Shown piece by piece: positions 61,653 to 64,000 of a stretch of 64,000 bases of DNA. This stretch comes from Cellulomonas sp. SG140. Its GTDB lineage: Bacteria > Actinomycetota > Actinomycetes > Actinomycetales > Cellulomonadaceae. Each line of letters starts with the position of its first letter. Position 1 is the first letter of the stretch. A program made the translations under genes and the position numbers. The notes under the pieces are model-generated. The model saw only the letters and a program-made list of their open reading frames with translations. It was not told the origin of the DNA and made no database searches. The DNA lies in contig NZ_JANZLA010000002.1 in the NCBI RefSeq assembly GCF_025770785.1, forward strand, positions 62,001-126,000, in the 5' to 3' direction.

Positions 61653-62924
61653 ATGTCCAGCCCCGCCCGCGCTCAGCAGAACGCGATGGGTGGGTTCCTC
61701 TCCCGGTCGGCCGTCGCCGGGGTGTTCGGCCCGGCGCTCGCGTTCGAGGTGGGCATCGGCGCGGTGACGCCGATGGTGGCGGTGTCGGCCTCGCAGCTGG
61801 GCGCCTCGCTCGCCGTCGCCGGTCTGCTGGCGGCGTTCCTCGGCATCGGCCAGATCCTCGCCGACGTGCCGGCCGGTGCCCTCGCGGCGCGATGGGGCGA
61901 CCGGCGGGCCATGCTGGCCGCCGCCGTGCTCGCCATCGTGGCGCTGGTGGGGTGCGCCACCGCGCACAGCCTGCTGGTGCTCGGCACGGCGGTGCTGGTC
62001 ACCGGCGGTGCCAATGCCGTGTTCCTCCTGGCCAGGCAGGCGTACCTCACCGAGATCACACCACCGCTGTACCGAGCCCGGGCACTGTCCACGCTGGGTG
62101 GCGTCGGCCGGATGGGGGTGTTCCTGGGGCCGTTCCTCGGTGCCGGCGTGGTGCACCTGGCCGGGACGCCCGGCGCCTACTGGCTCGCGGTCGGCGTCAC
62201 GGTGGTCACCTTCGTGATCGTCGCCGCCGTCCCCGACGTCGCCGCCGAGGCGACCGCCGCCCGGCGTGAGGCGCCCCGCGTGCCGCTGGTGCATGTGCTG
62301 CGGGAGAACGGGAGCGTGTTCGCCACCCTGGGCGTCGCCGTGCTGCTCGTCGGGGCGACGCGAGGGGCGCGGCAGGTGGTGCTGCCGCTGTGGGGCGAGC
62401 ACCTCGGCCTGGCGCCGGCCACCACCAGCCTGGTCTACGGCGTCTCGGGCGCGCTCGACATGCTGGTGTTCTACCCCGCAGGGAAGGTGATGGACCGCCG
62501 GGGGCGGCTGTGGGTGGCCGTGCCGTCGATGGTGCTGCTGGGGCTGTCGATCGCGGCGCTGCCCCTGTCGCGGTCCGTCGGCACGCTGTCCGTCGTCGCG
62601 ATGGTGATGGGGCTGGCCAACGGGGTCGGGTCCGGCCTGCTGATGACGTTGGGTGCGGACGTGGCCCCCGCGGCGGTCCGCTCGCAGTTCCTCGGCGTGT
62701 GGCGGCTGTTCCAGGACGCCGGGCTCGCGGCCGGACCGCTGGTCGTGTCCGCCGGGGCCGCGCTCGGCAGCCTGGCGGCCGGCGTGCTCGCCGTGGCCGG
62801 GGTCGGGGGAGTGGCGGCCGCCGTGCTGGCGGTCACCGTGCCGCGGTGGTCCGTGCACGCCAACGCGCGGACGCGGCGGGCCGCCGGCCTCCGGCCGGAC
62901 GGGACAGCGCCCGGGGCCGGCTGA
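61653..62924 (+). CDS. MFS transporter
   Basis: This 423-residue protein has 12 predicted helices. The MFS loop 2-3 motif is ADVPAGALAARWGDRRAMLA and the loop 8-9 counterpart is FYPAGKVMDRRGRLWVAVPS. LARQAYLTEITPPLYRARAL after helix 4 is typical of drug:H+ antiporter family 1. ATG 61653 is chosen because AGGAGA lies about 9 nt upstream; ATG 61644 abuts that site. Probably a drug or metabolite exporter. Confidence 0.92.
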   Translation: MSSPARAQQNAMGGFLSRSAVAGVFGPALAFEVGIGAVTPMVAVSASQLGASLAVAGLLAAFLGIGQILADVPAGALAARWGDRRAMLAAAVLAIVALVGCATAHSLLVLGTAVLVTGGANAVFLLARQAYLTEITPPLYRARALSTLGGVGRMGVFLGPFLGAGVVHLAGTPGAYWLAVGVTVVTFVIVAAVPDVAAEATAARREAPRVPLVHVLRENGSVFATLGVAVLLVGATRGARQVVLPLWGEHLGLAPATTSLVYGVSGALDMLVFYPAGKVMDRRGRLWVAVPSMVLLGLSIAALPLSRSVGTLSVVAMVMGLANGVGSGLLMTLGADVAPAAVRSQFLGVWRLFQDAGLAAGPLVVSAGAALGSLAAGVLAVAGVGGVAAAVLAVTVPRWSVHANARTRRAAGLRPDGTAPGAG

Positions 62925-62945
62925 CCGGCGTCCGAGGCGGGCCGG

Positions 62946-64000
62946 TCAGCTCTCCTCGGCGGCGACCGCGGGGCTCGGGACGCCCTCCGGCACGGCCGGC
63001 ACGGGGTCGTCGGACGGTCGGCGCACCAGCCAGGCCGCGGGGATGGCCAGCAGCGACACCAGGGCTCCGACCAGGAAGGCGGCCTGCACGGCGCCCGCGG
63101 TCGCCGCTGCACCGTCGGCGCCCTGCTCGGCCAGCCGACCCGCCTGTGCGGTGAGCACCGTGACGAAGAGCGCGGTGCCGGCGGCCCCGGCCACCTGCTG
63201 CACGGTGCCGACCATCGCGCTGCCGTGCGAGTACCGGTGCCCCGGGAGCGAGCCGAGGGCGGACGTGAACAGCGGAGTGAACATCGCGGCCAGGCCGGCC
63301 GACAGCGTCACGTGCGCCGCGAGCAGCAGCCCGGGGGAGCTGTGCTGGTCGAGCGTCGTCATGCCCCACAGCGCCGCGCTCAGCAGCACCGCTCCGGGCA
63401 CCAGCAGCGGCCTGGGCCCGAACCGGTCGTAGGCGCGGCCGACCGCGGGGGCGAGCAGGCCCATCAGCAGCCCGCCGGGAAGCAGCAGCAGGCCGGTGGA
63501 CAGGGTGGTCAGGTGCAGCACCTGCTGCGCGTAGATCGGCACCATGATGATGGTCCCGAACATGGCCATCATCACCACGGCCATCAGTGCGACGCTCACC
63601 GTGAACGTGCGGGAGCCGAACACCCGCAGGTCCAGCAGAGCGTCGTCCGCCCGCTGCAGCCACAGCTGCCGGGCGACGAAGAGCGACAGGGCCGTCAGCC
63701 CCACCGCCAGGCTCAGCCAGGCCGTCACCGGCACGACACCGGTCGCGCTGCCGAGCGTCGACAGCCCGTACACGATCCCGCCGAACGCGAACGCCGACAG
63801 CACCACCGAGCCGACGTCCACCCGTGCCGAGCGGGTCTCGCCGATGTTGGGCACCCGTGCCGCGCCGAGGGCCAGGGCACCGAGCGCGATCGGCAGCACG
63901 AGCCCGAACATCCAGCGCCACTGCAGCACGGACAGGATCAGGCCGGAGATGGTGGGCCCGATCGCCGGGGCGACGGAGATCACCACCGAGATGTTGCCCA
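62946..64000 (-). CDS. MFS transporter, DHA2/EmrB type (5' end cut by window)
   Basis: The frame stays open through the last base, so the start lies beyond the window; about 350 residues are visible. The first residues include the antiporter motif C element ISVAPAIGPTISG in helix 5, so about four helices are missing. GLLLLPGGLLMGLLAPAVGR and YDRFGPRPLLVPGAVLLSAA mark the second-half motif A. The C-terminus is a short Pro/Glu-rich tail. This is the 14-helix drug exporter family. It is convergent with the previous MFS gene, 21 nt apart. Confidence 0.92.
   Translation of the reverse strand, partial: GNISVVISVAPAIGPTISGLILSVLQWRWMFGLVLPIALGALALGAARVPNIGETRSARVDVGSVVLSAFAFGGIVYGLSTLGSATGVVPVTAWLSLAVGLTALSLFVARQLWLQRADDALLDLRVFGSRTFTVSVALMAVVMMAMFGTIIMVPIYAQQVLHLTTLSTGLLLLPGGLLMGLLAPAVGRAYDRFGPRPLLVPGAVLLSAALWGMTTLDQHSSPGLLLAAHVTLSAGLAAMFTPLFTSALGSLPGHRYSHGSAMVGTVQQVAGAAGTALFVTVLTAQAGRLAEQGADGAAATAGAVQAAFLVGALVSLLAIPAAWLVRRPSDDPVPAVPEGVPSPAVAAEES

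Overview
The window is high-GC DNA in which almost every reading frame is open. Coding genes show strong G/C bias at third positions, GTG starts are frequent, and neighbouring genes often overlap by ATGA or GTGA. Gene content (LigC-type ligase, DUF2207 protein, tmRNA tag ending ALAA, GH42 beta-galactosidase with a sugar ABC importer, MocR/YczE pair, ECF-DGPF pair) points to an actinobacterium, most likely Micrococcales and Cellulomonas-like. That placement is inference. About 62 protein genes and one tmRNA are supported. I see no tRNA, rRNA, insertion sequence or CRISPR array. No stretch above 300 bases lacks a gene; the longest gaps (about 150-270 bases, e.g. 30073-30337, 12968-13198, 44040-44235, 24617-24809) mostly hold operators, promoters or hairpins, which are listed.

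Layout. 1-9435: end of an M23 peptidase gene (probably the one that follows ftsEX), smpB, a DUF2207 membrane protein, ligC, an ABC-2 exporter with its divergent TetR regulator, an HtrA-type protease, then ssrA (tmRNA), which closes the trans-translation locus opened by smpB. 9436-14917: a patch of small stress and accessory genes (reductase, ECF sigma plus a small partner, PPOX protein, VanZ-like protein, TetR plus aldo/keto reductase with a readable promoter and two operators). 15053-17937: a three-gene respiratory module in which a GlpA-type dehydrogenase is fused to an SdhB-type iron-sulfur subunit and followed by two SdhC/SdhD-like cytochrome b anchors. This is the most unusual feature of the window. 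17898-24616: ECF sigma with its DGPF/YCII partner, an MpaB-like oxygenase, a DMT-type transporter, an acyl-CoA dehydrogenase and a hydrolase. 24810-28189: a five-gene PadR-controlled ABC operon.

28224-41964: small regulatory pairs and single genes. These are SRPBCC-ArsR, a secreted beta-propeller/phosphoesterase with a DosR-like box, DoxX, YczE-MocR, PAS-GGDEF, a luciferase-like monooxygenase, a lone CBM48 protein, a 7Fe ferredoxin with a candidate Fe-S-sensing repressor, and a cupin. 41961-48593: a beta-galactoside utilisation locus (GH42 enzyme, lipoprotein binding protein, two permeases, LacI regulator). 48637-56127: housekeeping and hydrolytic genes (DUF1684, HAD phosphatase, RlmC-type rRNA methyltransferase, MmcQ/YjbR, alpha/beta hydrolase, DinB/DUF664, VOC, NYN-domain protein, acylphosphatase, Nudix). 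56161-61597: an ABC-2 exporter with a LolA-like exported protein, divergent from an OmpR-type two-component system. 61653-64000: two MFS transporters, the last cut by the window edge.

Limits: all family calls are from reading motifs by eye, with no database search. Starts are judged from Shine-Dalgarno sequences, overlaps and domain boundaries. Operators and promoters are predictions from symmetry and position.
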